Counted from the stretch's first letter, positions 9,369-18,657 are shown. The stretch: 64,000 nt of DNA from Spirochaetota bacterium (GCA_013151965.1 JAADHF010000126.1:1-64000); one strand, 5' to 3'. The notes: a model not told the origin generated them from the letters alone. Translations and numbers: made by a program.

Positions 9369-10499
9369 CTATTCCCATTTCCATCCGGTATCGCTATCCG
9401 GAGTTGTATTGCTCCATAAGCCGGAACCGTATGTGCCGATAAAAACCGTCGGCGGAATAGTCGTTGAATCAACATAAAAATTAATGATTATGCCATTGTA
9501 CAGTTCCGAGATCGTACTGCCGGGAAATCTTGTTACATTGCCGTCTTTTGTAATGTCTCCGGTTATCCTGTAAAAGCCGTAACCATTTGTCGCTGTAAAC
9601 AGAAGGCTGCCGGTTACCTGGACAAATCCTCCGAAGGGAACTTCCTTTCCGGAAACTTTAACGGAATCTCCATAGACTGTATCCCATGTAGTTCCGTCGT
9701 CACCGCTGCTGTAAATAATACCGTTTTTTGTGGAAACAAATAAACGCGAAAAACCACTGGAATAGAATATACCGCCGAAACCCTGAACCGGAACGGATAA
9801 CGGACTGGTATAGGTGATTTCCGAAAGAGCCGACAGGCTGGAACCTTTAAATATTTTACTGGCTGTTATGACCCAGTACATCGATGCGGAGGAATTGTAT
9901 GCGGCATCTATTACTGCAAGGGGCTGACCTGTAAGTGCATCGGCAGCGGAAAATGTTGTTCCGTCGGTAGAGTAGTAGAGATTGTATGTATTGGGACTGC
10001 TGCTTTCTCTCGTTGCCGCAAGGAGTGTGTTATTGACAACCATGAGATTGTCGATCTGCTTGCCGGCAATATTCGAGGAAGCGACAGCGTCCCATGTTAT
10101 GGTTGACCCCAGGGAACCGGTAGAGTATAGCCCGTACTCGGAGCCGTCACGTGAAACAAAGGAAGCAAAGTAACTGCTGTTGAATACGACAAGTTTATTA
10201 CAGAGCATTTTCGCACCGGAAGTATCGGTAACTCCGGAAAGTGATGCCTTATTCCATGTGGTGTCCGCGGCACCGGAAGCAGCCCTGTAAAAAATGGAAC
10301 CTGCAGCAGCATAATAATTTGTTCCGTCCCTGACCAGGCTGACAACGGTAAGCGTATTATTAAGGGAATTGTCAACAACTTTTGTTTCATTTTCCAGGGT
10401 ATAAAATATCGCATTGGAACTTTCCGTGCAGGATAGAATAAATACGGTAATTGTAATTATGACTGCAGTCAAAGCAGATATTATTAGTTTATGTTTCAT
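9369..10499 (-). CDS. Lipoprotein with BNR/YCF48-like beta-propeller features
   Basis: I start this at the ATG at 10499 (376 residues) because it has a GGGAGC ribosome site and begins a lipoprotein signal (KHKLIISALTAVIITITVFILSC). The ORF-track start at 10616 lies inside the upstream gene. The mature part is rich in S, T, Y and G with recurring strands such as NGIIYSSGDDGTTWD and LYYSTDGTTFSA, which recall Asp-box (BNR) beta-propeller repeats. It is probably a periplasmic or surface lipoprotein. It sits 10 bases after the outer-membrane protein gene and is likely in one operon with it. Function unknown. Confidence 0.72.
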   Translation of the reverse strand: MKHKLIISALTAVIITITVFILSCTESSNAIFYTLENETKVVDNSLNNTLTVVSLVRDGTNYYAAAGSIFYRAASGAADTTWNKASLSGVTDTSGAKMLCNKLVVFNSSYFASFVSRDGSEYGLYSTGSLGSTITWDAVASSNIAGKQIDNLMVVNNTLLAATRESSSPNTYNLYYSTDGTTFSAADALTGQPLAVIDAAYNSSASMYWVITASKIFKGSSLSALSEITYTSPLSVPVQGFGGIFYSSGFSRLFVSTKNGIIYSSGDDGTTWDTVYGDSVKVSGKEVPFGGFVQVTGSLLFTATNGYGFYRITGDITKDGNVTRFPGSTISELYNGIIINFYVDSTTIPPTVFIGTYGSGLWSNTTPDSDTGWKWE

Positions 10500-10509
10500 A
10501 TTAAGCTCC

Positions 10510-11127
10510 CTAAAAATGATATAGAGCGGAAAGTGATATTTCCAGGAAATTCCCCATTCTCGTCTCGTTCTTAGCCTGGATTCCCGTTGCAGGCTGGAAT
10601 ATCCACCAGTATGCAACGTTGACTCCGAAGGACCATGATGTATTGTACCGCCAGTAAGTGGAAAAACCGGGTTTCAGCATGAAATCAACATGAATATTTT
10701 CCTGGTATTTGGCTATATCGATACCGGTGCCTAAAAAAACAGGAAAATCAAACGGGAAATATGAAAAAATATACGAGGCTTTTACCGTTATGGGAAGCAG
10801 CAGGAGTATATTCAGATTGGGACTGAATGCAAAAACACCTCCTATTTCGGCGCCGATTGTAAAATTACTCTTTATATAGGTATTCCATTGGAGAGAACCC
10901 ACTCCGCCGGGAGTCAGATTTGTCGTATGGAGAGAACCTGTAAGCTCCTGGAAAAAAAGCGGCACAAAAATGCCTCCGTTAATAGACAATGTTTGATCCC
11001 CAAGGGAATATACCGCTCCCGGTTCCTTATTTTTGTCATTCGGTTTGGTTTCCTGAGCTGAAACATTCATGACGGGTAAAAGGACAAGCATTAAAAATGA
11101 AATAAACCGTATGTTTTTCCTGTTCAA
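10510..11127 (-). CDS. Putative outer-membrane beta-barrel protein
   Basis: This 205-residue protein starts at a TTG with an AGGAG site. A signal peptide (IRFISFLMLVLLPVMNVSA, cut before QET) precedes amphipathic strands with alternating aromatic and polar residues, and the chain ends ISLSALYHF with the terminal aromatic usual for barrel proteins. I do not recognise a named family. It is upstream of, and probably co-transcribed with, the lipoprotein gene. The pair may form one envelope unit. Confidence 0.7.
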   Translation of the reverse strand: MNRKNIRFISFLMLVLLPVMNVSAQETKPNDKNKEPGAVYSLGDQTLSINGGIFVPLFFQELTGSLHTTNLTPGGVGSLQWNTYIKSNFTIGAEIGGVFAFSPNLNILLLLPITVKASYIFSYFPFDFPVFLGTGIDIAKYQENIHVDFMLKPGFSTYWRYNTSWSFGVNVAYWWIFQPATGIQAKNETRMGNFLEISLSALYHF

Positions 11128-11179
11128 AAAAAACTCCTAAAACTAATTTATTTTCAATACAATAAAGTATCCGCTACAG

Positions 11180-11209
11180 ATAATATCATTTTTAAAGGAA
11201 AAAATACAA
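11180..11209 (-). promoter_or_regulatory. Likely sigma70 promoter for the outer-membrane protein/lipoprotein pair
   Basis: On the minus strand TTGTAT and TATTAT are separated by 18 bases, about 52 bases upstream of the TTG start. Spacing and position are right. The -35 box matches 4 of 6 consensus bases. Confidence 0.45.
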
Positions 11210-11225
11210 GATAAAACAAAGCTAT

Positions 11226-13217
11226 TTAACGAAGAACCTTTTTTTTAAGTAAAGCAAAATAATCTTTTTCCTCATCCGGCCCCTCTGTTTCCTCTGTGCA
11301 GTACTGAATGTATTTTTCCGGTATTTCCTTGAGGAACGGCGAAACTGCGGATTCTTCCGGCTTTCCCATTCTTTTTCTGGTTTTACACGAAGTTAGAAAA
11401 AGCCTGTTCTTAGCCCTTGTAACGGCGACGTAAAGCAGCCTTCTTTCTTCTTCGAGCATTTTTTCATCATCACTCAATGCCCGGATATGCGGAATTATTC
11501 CGTTTTCGAGGCCTGCTATAAACACGGTATCAAATTCGAGACCCTTGGCAGAGTGGATTGTCATTATATGAGCCTTTCCCCGTATATCGCCCGACTGTTC
11601 ATCTTTGGAGTTAAGGGTTATCCGGTTAAGATATTCATAGATATTCGGAGAAAGATTATCCGGATTCGTTTCGTATTCCTTTATGGATTCTAAAAAACTC
11701 ATTATATTTTGATATTTCCACTGTGCAATCTGTTTTTTCTTATTCTCGGATAAAAGATATCCCCAGTAATTTATACTTTCTACCATGGAATCTATTGCTT
11801 TTGCCATATTCTTGCCTTTAAGAATTATTTCCCTGTAGTAATCGACAAGCGTGATAAAATCCGTTAATGAATCATTTATTTTTTTTTCGAATACATTCTT
11901 TTCCGAAAAACGGAGTGCGGAAATAATGCCGAAAAGCGATACCCCTTTAGTTTCGGCAAGATTTATCAGCTTTTCCACGGTTCTCAGACCGATTCCCCTG
12001 CGCGGCACATTTAGAATCCTTAAAAGGTTAATATTGTCGTCCGGATTTGCAAGTACCTTTAAATATGCAATTATATCCTTAATTTCTCTTCGCTGAAAAA
12101 AACTTATTCCGCCCGAAACTTTGTATGGGAGGTTATCCCTCAGAAAAGCCTCTTCTATGTGGCGTGTCAGATGGTTGGTCCTTACAAGTACCGAAAAGTC
12201 ATGATATTTTAAGCTGTGCCTTATGGAAAGCGTTCTGATCTTATCTGCAATCCACTCTCCTTCCTCCCTTTCGTTGTCAGGGAAATACAGCTGAATGAGA
12301 TTTTCTTTTTTGTTTGTGGATCTTAAAGTTTTTAGTTTTCGCACTGTATTATTCTTTATCAGTTCATTGGCAGCGGACAGGATAATCGATGTGGATCTGT
12401 AATTCTGCTCGAGCTTTATCTCGAGAGTTTCTGGAAAATCTTTCTCGAAGCGAATTATATTGCCGAAATCAGCCCCCCTCCAGGAATAAATGGACTGATC
12501 ATCATCACCGACTGCACAGATATTTTTTATTTTATTTCCAAGCATCCTGATAAGTGTATATTGAGCTTCTGAAGTATCCTGAAATTCGTCGATTAAAATA
12601 TGCCTGTACTGTCTTTGATATCCTTCGAGAATCTTACCGTGCAGGGTAAATAATTCTATCGGCAGTACAATGAGGTCATCAAAATCGACTGCATTGTAGG
12701 ATTTTAAGTGCAGCTGATACCTGTTGTAAAGCTCTGTAATGTTTCCATCCTGCGAATTCATATCCTCTCTCCCCATTTTTATTCGTGAAAACATATCCGA
12801 AAGGATGTGGGTATCCTTAACATCACCTGTTCTGTCTTCATTCAGGATTTCTTTAATAAGTGAATCCCTGTCAGACTGGTCATAAATACTAAAATTCTGT
12901 TTGTAGCCTAAAAGGGAACCGTGTTTTTTTAAAACAGAGACTCCGAATGCATGAAATGTCGAAACGGTTAATTTATGAAGCTTCAGGCCTGTTATTGCCC
13001 TGATTCTCTGTTTCATTTCCATGGCGGCTTTGTTGGTAAAAGTAACGGCAAGTATTTCACTCTGTTTTACTCCCTTTTCTAAAGCATGGGCTATCCTGTA
13101 TGTAATAACACGTGTTTTGCCGGAACCCGCCCCTGCTATAACCAGCAGCGGCCTTTCGAGTGTAGTAACAGCTTTTAACTGTTCCTTGTTGAGAAGTTTG
13201 GAATATTTAATCTGCAT
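11226..13217 (-). CDS. UvrD/Rep/PcrA-family DNA helicase
   Basis: This 663-residue SF1A helicase translocates 3'-5' on single-stranded DNA in repair and replication restart. Visible motifs in order are Q-motif/LNKEQLKAV, Walker A in AGAGSGKTRV, motif Ia TFTNKAA, Walker B ILIDEFQDTSEAQ, motif III GDDDQSIYSWRGAD, motif IV QNYRST, motif V MTIHSAKGLEFDTVF and motif VI YVAVTRAKNRL. The length is closer to Rep (about 670) than to UvrD or PcrA (about 720), so I leave the name open. Its ATG follows the stop of the upstream membrane protein by four bases, indicating an operon. Confidence 0.95.
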   Translation of the reverse strand: MQIKYSKLLNKEQLKAVTTLERPLLVIAGAGSGKTRVITYRIAHALEKGVKQSEILAVTFTNKAAMEMKQRIRAITGLKLHKLTVSTFHAFGVSVLKKHGSLLGYKQNFSIYDQSDRDSLIKEILNEDRTGDVKDTHILSDMFSRIKMGREDMNSQDGNITELYNRYQLHLKSYNAVDFDDLIVLPIELFTLHGKILEGYQRQYRHILIDEFQDTSEAQYTLIRMLGNKIKNICAVGDDDQSIYSWRGADFGNIIRFEKDFPETLEIKLEQNYRSTSIILSAANELIKNNTVRKLKTLRSTNKKENLIQLYFPDNEREEGEWIADKIRTLSIRHSLKYHDFSVLVRTNHLTRHIEEAFLRDNLPYKVSGGISFFQRREIKDIIAYLKVLANPDDNINLLRILNVPRRGIGLRTVEKLINLAETKGVSLFGIISALRFSEKNVFEKKINDSLTDFITLVDYYREIILKGKNMAKAIDSMVESINYWGYLLSENKKKQIAQWKYQNIMSFLESIKEYETNPDNLSPNIYEYLNRITLNSKDEQSGDIRGKAHIMTIHSAKGLEFDTVFIAGLENGIIPHIRALSDDEKMLEEERRLLYVAVTRAKNRLFLTSCKTRKRMGKPEESAVSPFLKEIPEKYIQYCTEETEGPDEEKDYFALLKKKVLR

Positions 13218-13221
13218 CCAC

Positions 13222-13695
13222 TTAACCTAACAGAAAAGAAAAAGCTTTTATTCCGAAATACGAAATAACGGATACAATGGCACCTGAAATAAAAACCCCC
13301 GCGGTTATGGCAATAATACTTCTTTTAATCTCCATGCCGATAATCCATGCACCGAGGACACCGGTATATGCTCCTGTAACAGGCAAAGGCACTGCGACAA
13401 AAAGTGCAAGGCCCACATAGCCGTACTTTTCCACCTTCCCGTGTACTTTGCTCCGGGACTTCTGTACAATCGAATCGAAAAAGCGTTTATACAAATTAAT
13501 TCCATACAGAACCTTATGAATCGTATTTAGAAAAACAAAAACAAGCGGAGCAATCAGGGAATTCGCAAGTACACAGATAAAGTAAGTTAGAAAAGGATTT
13601 GCACCATGGGCAAGTGCATATGGTATTCCGCCTCTTAATTCGGAGATGGGAAGTATGGTTAATATGATCGTCATCGCGAGAACCTGCGGATTCAA
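13222..13695 (-). CDS. Small multidrug-export-family (Sm_multidrug_ex) membrane protein
   Basis: The core motif ISELRGGIPYALAHGANP and the later VPLPVTGAYTGVLGAW match the small multi-drug export protein family (PF06695), integral membrane proteins of about 150 residues. Despite the name, transport has not been clearly shown for the family. The ORF-track start (13986) lies inside the divergent methyltransferase gene and is not credible. I choose the TTG at 13695 because AAGGAA lies 5 bases upstream, giving 157 residues. The ATG at 13674 is the alternative. It is followed by the helicase gene. Confidence 0.75.
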   Translation of the reverse strand: MNPQVLAMTIILTILPISELRGGIPYALAHGANPFLTYFICVLANSLIAPLVFVFLNTIHKVLYGINLYKRFFDSIVQKSRSKVHGKVEKYGYVGLALFVAVPLPVTGAYTGVLGAWIIGMEIKRSIIAITAGVFISGAIVSVISYFGIKAFSFLLG

Positions 13696-13727
13696 AATCT
13701 TTTCCTTATTATATATAATAATTAAAT

Positions 13728-13755
13728 TTGACTTTGGGGCATCATAACATATTAT
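13728..13755 (+). promoter_or_regulatory. Sigma70 promoter for the methyltransferase, probably giving a leaderless mRNA
   Basis: TTGACT (13728-13733), 16 bases, then TATTAT (13750-13755). The ATG at 13763 begins only 7 bases after the -10 box, where transcription would start. No Shine-Dalgarno sequence is present, consistent with leaderless initiation. Confidence 0.6.
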
Positions 13756-13762
13756 TAAAGTT

Positions 13763-14503
13763 ATGCAACTATTCATTCCCCGTTGTCCCAAGTGTCTGGG
13801 AATACTTGAACGGAACGGGGATACTTTAACGTGTGCCGGCTGCGGTGAAATATATTCAGTGAAGCATAATATTATACTGTTTCTCGATTCGCTGCCGCTT
13901 AAGGAAAAAGTAATCTCCCGGAAAACTTTCTTTGATAATATCGCAGAAACATATGATAATTCCATTGTATCTATTGTTGAAAGCATGGGGTGTAAATGGC
14001 GCAGCTATACGGAAACCCTGGAAGATATAATCCGGACAATGGACAACAAAATTATTCTTGATATAGGATGCGGAACCTCATTCCCTCTTGCATCTTTTTT
14101 ACCTGATTCGACTGAATATTTAGGTCTTGATTTATCTTCCGCAATGTTGACTGCTGCAAGTGATTTTGTATCGAAAGATGTCAATGCCACTTTTTTAAAT
14201 ATTGAGGCCGAGAAATTACCGCTTTCGGAAAAAAGCGTGGATGTCTGTCTTTCGCTTTTCTCTTTGAATTCAATTCCGGAACCTGAAAAAGTGGTTGAGA
14301 AAATCATGCAGGTTGTGCGCGACGGAGGAGAATTTATTGCCAGTTTTCCTGTATCTCCCTCCGGTATTCATGATAATGATATAAACAGTCCCATAAGAGA
14401 AGAAGTATTGGAAGGTTTATTTTATCCTCTTGTTAAAGACAGATGGAAAGTATCTTATTTTCAATGCGGTTCTATAAGAATATACAGATTCTTAAAGGGA
14501 TAA
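13763..14503 (+). CDS. SAM-dependent methyltransferase with N-terminal zinc-ribbon/Trm112-like region
   Basis: At 246 residues, the N-terminus has two CxxC pairs (CPKC and CAGC, residues 8-27), a Trm112-like zinc ribbon often fused to or next to methyltransferases. The class I methyltransferase fold follows: motif I ILDIGCGTS near residue 95, then LGLDLSSAML and LPLSEKSVDVCLSLF. The substrate (small molecule, lipid or RNA) cannot be read off. The ATG lies at the predicted transcription start with no ribosome site. The histidine kinase gene follows after 9 bases. Confidence 0.82.
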   Translation: MQLFIPRCPKCLGILERNGDTLTCAGCGEIYSVKHNIILFLDSLPLKEKVISRKTFFDNIAETYDNSIVSIVESMGCKWRSYTETLEDIIRTMDNKIILDIGCGTSFPLASFLPDSTEYLGLDLSSAMLTAASDFVSKDVNATFLNIEAEKLPLSEKSVDVCLSLFSLNSIPEPEKVVEKIMQVVRDGGEFIASFPVSPSGIHDNDINSPIREEVLEGLFYPLVKDRWKVSYFQCGSIRIYRFLKG

Positions 14504-14512
14504 TATTTTACT

Positions 14513-17500
14513 ATGAGAAAATACTATCTTATAATTTTTCTGTTTATACTTGCTTTGTTTGTACTGCTCGGGTGGTATATGTATTCTGTCCGGGCATTAA
14601 CATTAGATAATTTTAAAGAGGAAGCTTACAGGGATATTAATGTTATTTCCCTGCTTGTTTCGGAACGAATCAGTGAAATATTTGCACGGTTAAAGTATAC
14701 TGCATCTCTTCCTGATATTATTGAATTCAACAAGAACGGCAGAAGAATCTTAAATGGTTTGTACAATCCGGTTACACCATTTTTCAGGGCTGTTTCGAGA
14801 ATATCTTCCGCTATGAAGCTTATATACACATTTCCGGATATCAGTGCCATAGGTTCCGATCTATCCGGACAGAAACACAATCAAATTATTTCAAAAGATC
14901 ATTTGCCGATTATGAGCAGCCCTTTTACTGCCGTGCAGGGATACAGGGTGGTTTCTCTGCATTATCCGGTGTTTTCCGGCAAAAAATATAAGGGAGCGGT
15001 TGCGGTTCTTCTTGATTTTGATAAATTCTCACAAAAGTATTTCCATAATCTCAAAACCAAAGGTGTTTCGAAAATCTGGATTATAGATCGAAACGGTTAT
15101 ATCATTTACTCGCATAATAAAAATGATAATGGTAAAAATGTTTATGATGTATTTACATGTTTTCCCGGTCTGCTTAAGTTTATAGAAAAAGCCGAAAAGT
15201 CCGGTAATGGCGTAGGTTATTTTAAATATCCGGAAGGGAGGAACAGTGCTCACCTATACGAGAGCTATATAGCAGGTTTTAAGAATATAAAGCTCACGAA
15301 TTACAACTCCTGGCTTATTATAAATTATGCTTCCGTCAATTCGATTCTGTCATCACTTAAATTCAACTATCTGTTTATCGGCACACTCCTGGCACTCGCA
15401 ACTATATTTATAATGATGAGCTATTTCATGGAAAGAATTAATGTTAAGTACGGAGAAAGGCTGAAAGCGAAACTTGACAGAAAAACAAGTGCCCTGAAGG
15501 ACAGTGAAAACAGATTAAAAGCAATGTTCAATGGTATGGCAGAGCTTGTTTTACTTACCTCCGAGGATGGTGAGATCGAGTATGCAAACAAGAGTACTGC
15601 AAAAGCCTTAGGCTTTATTCCCGAAGGCAGGAAGTGTTACGAAGTGCTTGCCGGAAGATCGTATGACTGCCCCGGATGCAGACGCAGGGATATCCTCCGC
15701 CATAATTATACCGATTTGCACGGGAACAAATATATAAACGGAAGGGAGTATATCGCTCATAACTACCCGATAAAAAACGGGGACGGCACTGTTTCTCAAT
15801 TAACCATTATGCAGGATATTACGGAGAAAAAATATCTGGAGAAAGAGCGTGACTTACTCTATAAGGCAATAAATTCCGCAACGGAAATTGTTATTATTGT
15901 TAATCCGAAGGGGATTATAAGGTATGTCAGCCCTTCTTTTAAGATTATTGCGGGGTACGATGTTAAGAGCATTCAGGAGGAAAGAATAAGACGGATCGGT
16001 ACGCATTTTATACCTTATGATCTCTATTACAGTGTAATAAGATCTTTGCGGACCAGTGACCGCTGGACAGGAGAATTTACAATAAGGGGTGCGGAAGGAC
16101 AGATAATTCTCTTTCTTGCAGGTGTTTCGCGTTTTAAGGATTCAGGCAATGAAGTGGCCGGATATATCATTATACTTAAGGATATTACAAGGGAGAGACG
16201 GCAGGAAATAACCTTAAATCGTATTTTAGAAAATGCACCGATAATAGCCCTGTTTCTCGATAATGATTTTAATGTAATCTCTATGAACAGAGGTTTTACA
16301 AACATTACAGGCTGGTACAGCGATAAAATAATAGGCAGAAATATTTTTAATTTTCTTGTCGAAAAAGATGACGACGGGTATGTTAAGGATTTAATAATTA
16401 CTGCTGACGGAAAGATGAATAAAACCCAGAAGAACATCAAGGCTAATGGAAAACCCGTGTATATATCGTGGATTAATCTCCCCATCAATGATCTCGACGG
16501 CAGGCGGACCGGTACATTCTGTATCGGGATCGATGTAACGAGAGAAAAAGAACTGGAAGAGAAATATCTTCAGGCTCAAAAAATGGAAGCTGTCGGAAGA
16601 CTTGCAGGAGGCATAGCGCATGATTTTAATAATCTGCTTACTGCAATTATGGGAAATGTCGAACTTGCTAAAATCGCCGAGGAAAATGAAGAACCGCTTA
16701 TGGAACATTTAGTCGAGATTCAGAATGTTGCAAAGCGGTCTGCCGCGCTTACGAAACAGCTTCTTTCATTAAGCCGTCAAAAAATAGGCCAGAAATATGA
16801 TTTTATAAACTGTAATACAATTATTAAAAATATAGAGAAAATGCTTACAAGAATAATAAGAGAAGATATTTCCCTGGTCTTTAATTTGACAGATCATATT
16901 CCGATGATTTATGCCGACGAGACTCAAATTGAACAGATTATTCTGAATCTGGCTGTAAATGCCAGTGATGCGCTGCCTGCAGGAGGAAAAATAAACATAG
17001 AGACAATTTACAAAAGTGATTCGGAAATGATTAAAATACTTGTATGTGATAACGGCCATGGTATCGATGAAGATATTCTTCCTCATATTTTTGAACCCTT
17101 CTTTACGACAAAGGAAAGCGGAAAGGGAACAGGGCTCGGTCTTTCCACAGTATATGGAATTGTCAAGGCATATAATGGCGAAATTAGTGTGGAAAGTAAA
17201 CTCGAAAGGGGGACGACTTTTACGGTTTCTCTGCCTGTTGCAGGAAAACAGAGAGGGAGTTTTCATAAAAGAGATATTTCCGAACCGTCACTGTTACCGA
17301 AGAAAGGTACCGGGACCATCCTCATAGCTGAGGACGAAGCATCGATAAGAACAATGCTTGGTTCCATATTGATGAAATACGGTTATAATATTATCACAGC
17401 CGACAGCGGCCACAGTGCCGTTGAAATTACAAAAAAATACGGAAAGAATATTTCTCTGCTTATTACGGATATTGTAATGCCGGGAATGAACGGCAGAGTA

Positions 17501-17674
17501 TTGGCGAAAAAATTAAAGGCAATATATCCGGACTTAAAGGTAATTTTTATGTCCGGCTATGCGGAGGATATACCGGATGAAATGATAGGTGAAATAGAAG
17601 GAAGCATATTTATTCAGAAACCATATACTCTGGAAAACATTATGCAGGCAATAGCTTCCGTTCTGAAAAAGTAA
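14513..17674 (+). CDS. Hybrid sensor histidine kinase/response regulator
   Basis: This 1053-residue membrane kinase has TM1 (about 5-25), a roughly 260-residue periplasmic Cache-like sensor, and TM2 (about 287-307). Three PAS-like domains follow; the first carries Cys residues in YDCPGCRRRD. HisKA has the phospho-acceptor His703 in LAGGIAHDFNNLL. The ATPase carries NLAVNASDALP (N box), DNGHGI and GTGLGLSTVYG. A C-terminal receiver domain has Asp986 in LLITDIVMPGMNG. The H-D-F-N-N motif is typical of kinases that signal through an attached receiver. No output regulator is adjacent, so the target is unknown. A weak ribosome site precedes the ATG. Confidence 0.94.
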   Translation: MRKYYLIIFLFILALFVLLGWYMYSVRALTLDNFKEEAYRDINVISLLVSERISEIFARLKYTASLPDIIEFNKNGRRILNGLYNPVTPFFRAVSRISSAMKLIYTFPDISAIGSDLSGQKHNQIISKDHLPIMSSPFTAVQGYRVVSLHYPVFSGKKYKGAVAVLLDFDKFSQKYFHNLKTKGVSKIWIIDRNGYIIYSHNKNDNGKNVYDVFTCFPGLLKFIEKAEKSGNGVGYFKYPEGRNSAHLYESYIAGFKNIKLTNYNSWLIINYASVNSILSSLKFNYLFIGTLLALATIFIMMSYFMERINVKYGERLKAKLDRKTSALKDSENRLKAMFNGMAELVLLTSEDGEIEYANKSTAKALGFIPEGRKCYEVLAGRSYDCPGCRRRDILRHNYTDLHGNKYINGREYIAHNYPIKNGDGTVSQLTIMQDITEKKYLEKERDLLYKAINSATEIVIIVNPKGIIRYVSPSFKIIAGYDVKSIQEERIRRIGTHFIPYDLYYSVIRSLRTSDRWTGEFTIRGAEGQIILFLAGVSRFKDSGNEVAGYIIILKDITRERRQEITLNRILENAPIIALFLDNDFNVISMNRGFTNITGWYSDKIIGRNIFNFLVEKDDDGYVKDLIITADGKMNKTQKNIKANGKPVYISWINLPINDLDGRRTGTFCIGIDVTREKELEEKYLQAQKMEAVGRLAGGIAHDFNNLLTAIMGNVELAKIAEENEEPLMEHLVEIQNVAKRSAALTKQLLSLSRQKIGQKYDFINCNTIIKNIEKMLTRIIREDISLVFNLTDHIPMIYADETQIEQIILNLAVNASDALPAGGKINIETIYKSDSEMIKILVCDNGHGIDEDILPHIFEPFFTTKESGKGTGLGLSTVYGIVKAYNGEISVESKLERGTTFTVSLPVAGKQRGSFHKRDISEPSLLPKKGTGTILIAEDEASIRTMLGSILMKYGYNIITADSGHSAVEITKKYGKNISLLITDIVMPGMNGRVLAKKLKAIYPDLKVIFMSGYAEDIPDEMIGEIEGSIFIQKPYTLENIMQAIASVLKK

Positions 17675-17677
17675 AAA

Positions 17678-17749
17678 AGCGCCCGATCGGAATCGAACCG
17701 ACATCACAAGCTTGGAAGGCTTGGGTAATAACCATTATACGACGGGCGC
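17678..17749 (-). tRNA. tRNA-Gly (anticodon UCC)
   Basis: The minus strand folds as a cloverleaf: acceptor GCGCCCG/CGGGCGC, anticodon loop CTTCCAA giving UCC, and T-loop GGTTCGATTCC. The discriminator base is U, usual for bacterial tRNA-Gly. CCA is not encoded; a run of six T residues starting at the discriminator base acts as a simple terminator. The gene converges on the histidine kinase. Confidence 0.95.
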
Positions 17750-17761
17750 CCGCAGAGGTGA

Positions 17762-17790
17762 ATTTAACAGACCCGGCTTATATTTGTCAA
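17762..17790 (-). promoter_or_regulatory. Sigma70 promoter for tRNA-Gly
   Basis: On the minus strand TTGACA and TTAAAT are separated by exactly 17 bases, ending 12 bases before the tRNA. The perfect -35 box and the position fit a strong tRNA promoter. Its upstream edge is 17 bases from the diverging promoter of the PUR-domain gene. Confidence 0.75.
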
Positions 17791-17807
17791 GATGGAAATA
17801 GTTGCAG

Positions 17808-17836
17808 TTGTAAAAATAGATTAACTGCAGTATAAT
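17808..17836 (+). promoter_or_regulatory. Sigma70 promoter for the PUR-domain gene
   Basis: TTGTAA (17808-17813), 17 bases, then a perfect TATAAT (17831-17836). The predicted leader is about 40 bases and holds AAGGAAGG, 8 bases before the ATG at 17883. Confidence 0.75.
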
Positions 17837-17882
17837 TCTGATCCGGGATACAATTAATTAACCAATAAGGAAGGCTTTTACT

Positions 17883-18110
17883 ATGGGTTCAAGGGGAGAG
17901 ATTTTTTCATCCAAAGCATCGACCGGGCGTAGAACGTATTTTTTTAATGTAAAAGAAAACAGGCATGGGGATATTTTTTTGAATATCGTAGAAAGTAAAA
18001 AAAACGGCGAGAGTGAATTCGAAAGGCATTCTCTTATAGTATTTAAAGAGGATTTACAGAATTTCCTCGATGGCTTTGATAAAGCTGTTAACTTTATTCA
18101 GGAACACTGA
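17883..18110 (+). CDS. PUR-domain nucleic-acid-binding protein (BpuR-like)
   Basis: This 75-residue protein matches the bacterial PUR-alpha family (DUF3276): GEIFSSKASTGRRTYFFNVKEN, then DIFLNIVESKK and HSLIVFKEDLQNFLDGF form the PUR strands and closing helix. The best-known member is BpuR of Borrelia burgdorferi (BB0047), which binds DNA and RNA and represses translation of some messages including its own. Here too it precedes rnhB and smc. The last 17 bases overlap the convergent rnhB gene. A strong promoter and a strong ribosome site suggest high expression. Confidence 0.88.
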   Translation: MGSRGEIFSSKASTGRRTYFFNVKENRHGDIFLNIVESKKNGESEFERHSLIVFKEDLQNFLDGFDKAVNFIQEH

Positions 18111-18657
18111 ATCTAAAACTGTTTCTGTGTATGGGGGATTTCCCGTGCCGGGCAATTAGAAGTCTGTGCTGCTTCGTGGGATAACCCTTATGCTTGTCGA
18201 ACATATATTGCGGCTCTATCCGTGAATATCGAATCATCCATAAGTCTCTCATTGTTTTTGCAATAATAGAGGCTGCCTGTATTTCCGGTATGTAGCCGTC
18301 GCCTTTTATATAGGTTTCCGATGGTATGGCGGTAAAGGGAGCATATAGTCCGTCGACCTTTACAAGTGCCGGTTGAATTTTAAGGGACAGTACAGCTCTG
18401 TACATGGCTAAAAGCGTTGCTCTGTGTATGTTAAAACGGTCGATTTCTTCCGGCCAGGCCCAGCCTGTGCTCCATGAAACCGCCTGTTTTCTTATTACGA
18501 CAGCAGCTTTTTCTCTTGCCGGTGCAGTCATTCTTTTGGAATCTTTTAATATCGATGCAGGGAAACTGCGGTTAAGAATGACTGCACCGGCAACAACAGG
18601 TCCGACAAGAGGACCTCTGCCGGCCTCATCGACCCCGCAAATAAGTATTTCCGACAT
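18094..18657 (-). CDS. rnhB: Ribonuclease HII
   Basis: This 187-residue enzyme cuts the RNA strand of RNA-DNA hybrids and removes single ribonucleotides from DNA. The catalytic Asp and Glu are in CGVDEAGRGPLVGPV, with further signatures KVDGLYAPF and QAASIIAKTMRD supplying the remaining acidic ligands. An AGAGG site lies about 12 bases before the ATG. Its 3' end overlaps the PUR-domain gene tail-to-tail by 17 bases, so the two mRNAs are complementary there. It is divergent from smc. Confidence 0.95.
   Translation of the reverse strand: MSEILICGVDEAGRGPLVGPVVAGAVILNRSFPASILKDSKRMTAPAREKAAVVIRKQAVSWSTGWAWPEEIDRFNIHRATLLAMYRAVLSLKIQPALVKVDGLYAPFTAIPSETYIKGDGYIPEIQAASIIAKTMRDLWMIRYSRIEPQYMFDKHKGYPTKQHRLLIARHGKSPIHRNSFRFSVPE

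Noticed and set aside
13696-13986. N-terminal extension of the export-family protein in the ORF track
   Set aside because: It is antisense to the zinc ribbon and beginning of the methyltransferase and adds no family-like sequence.
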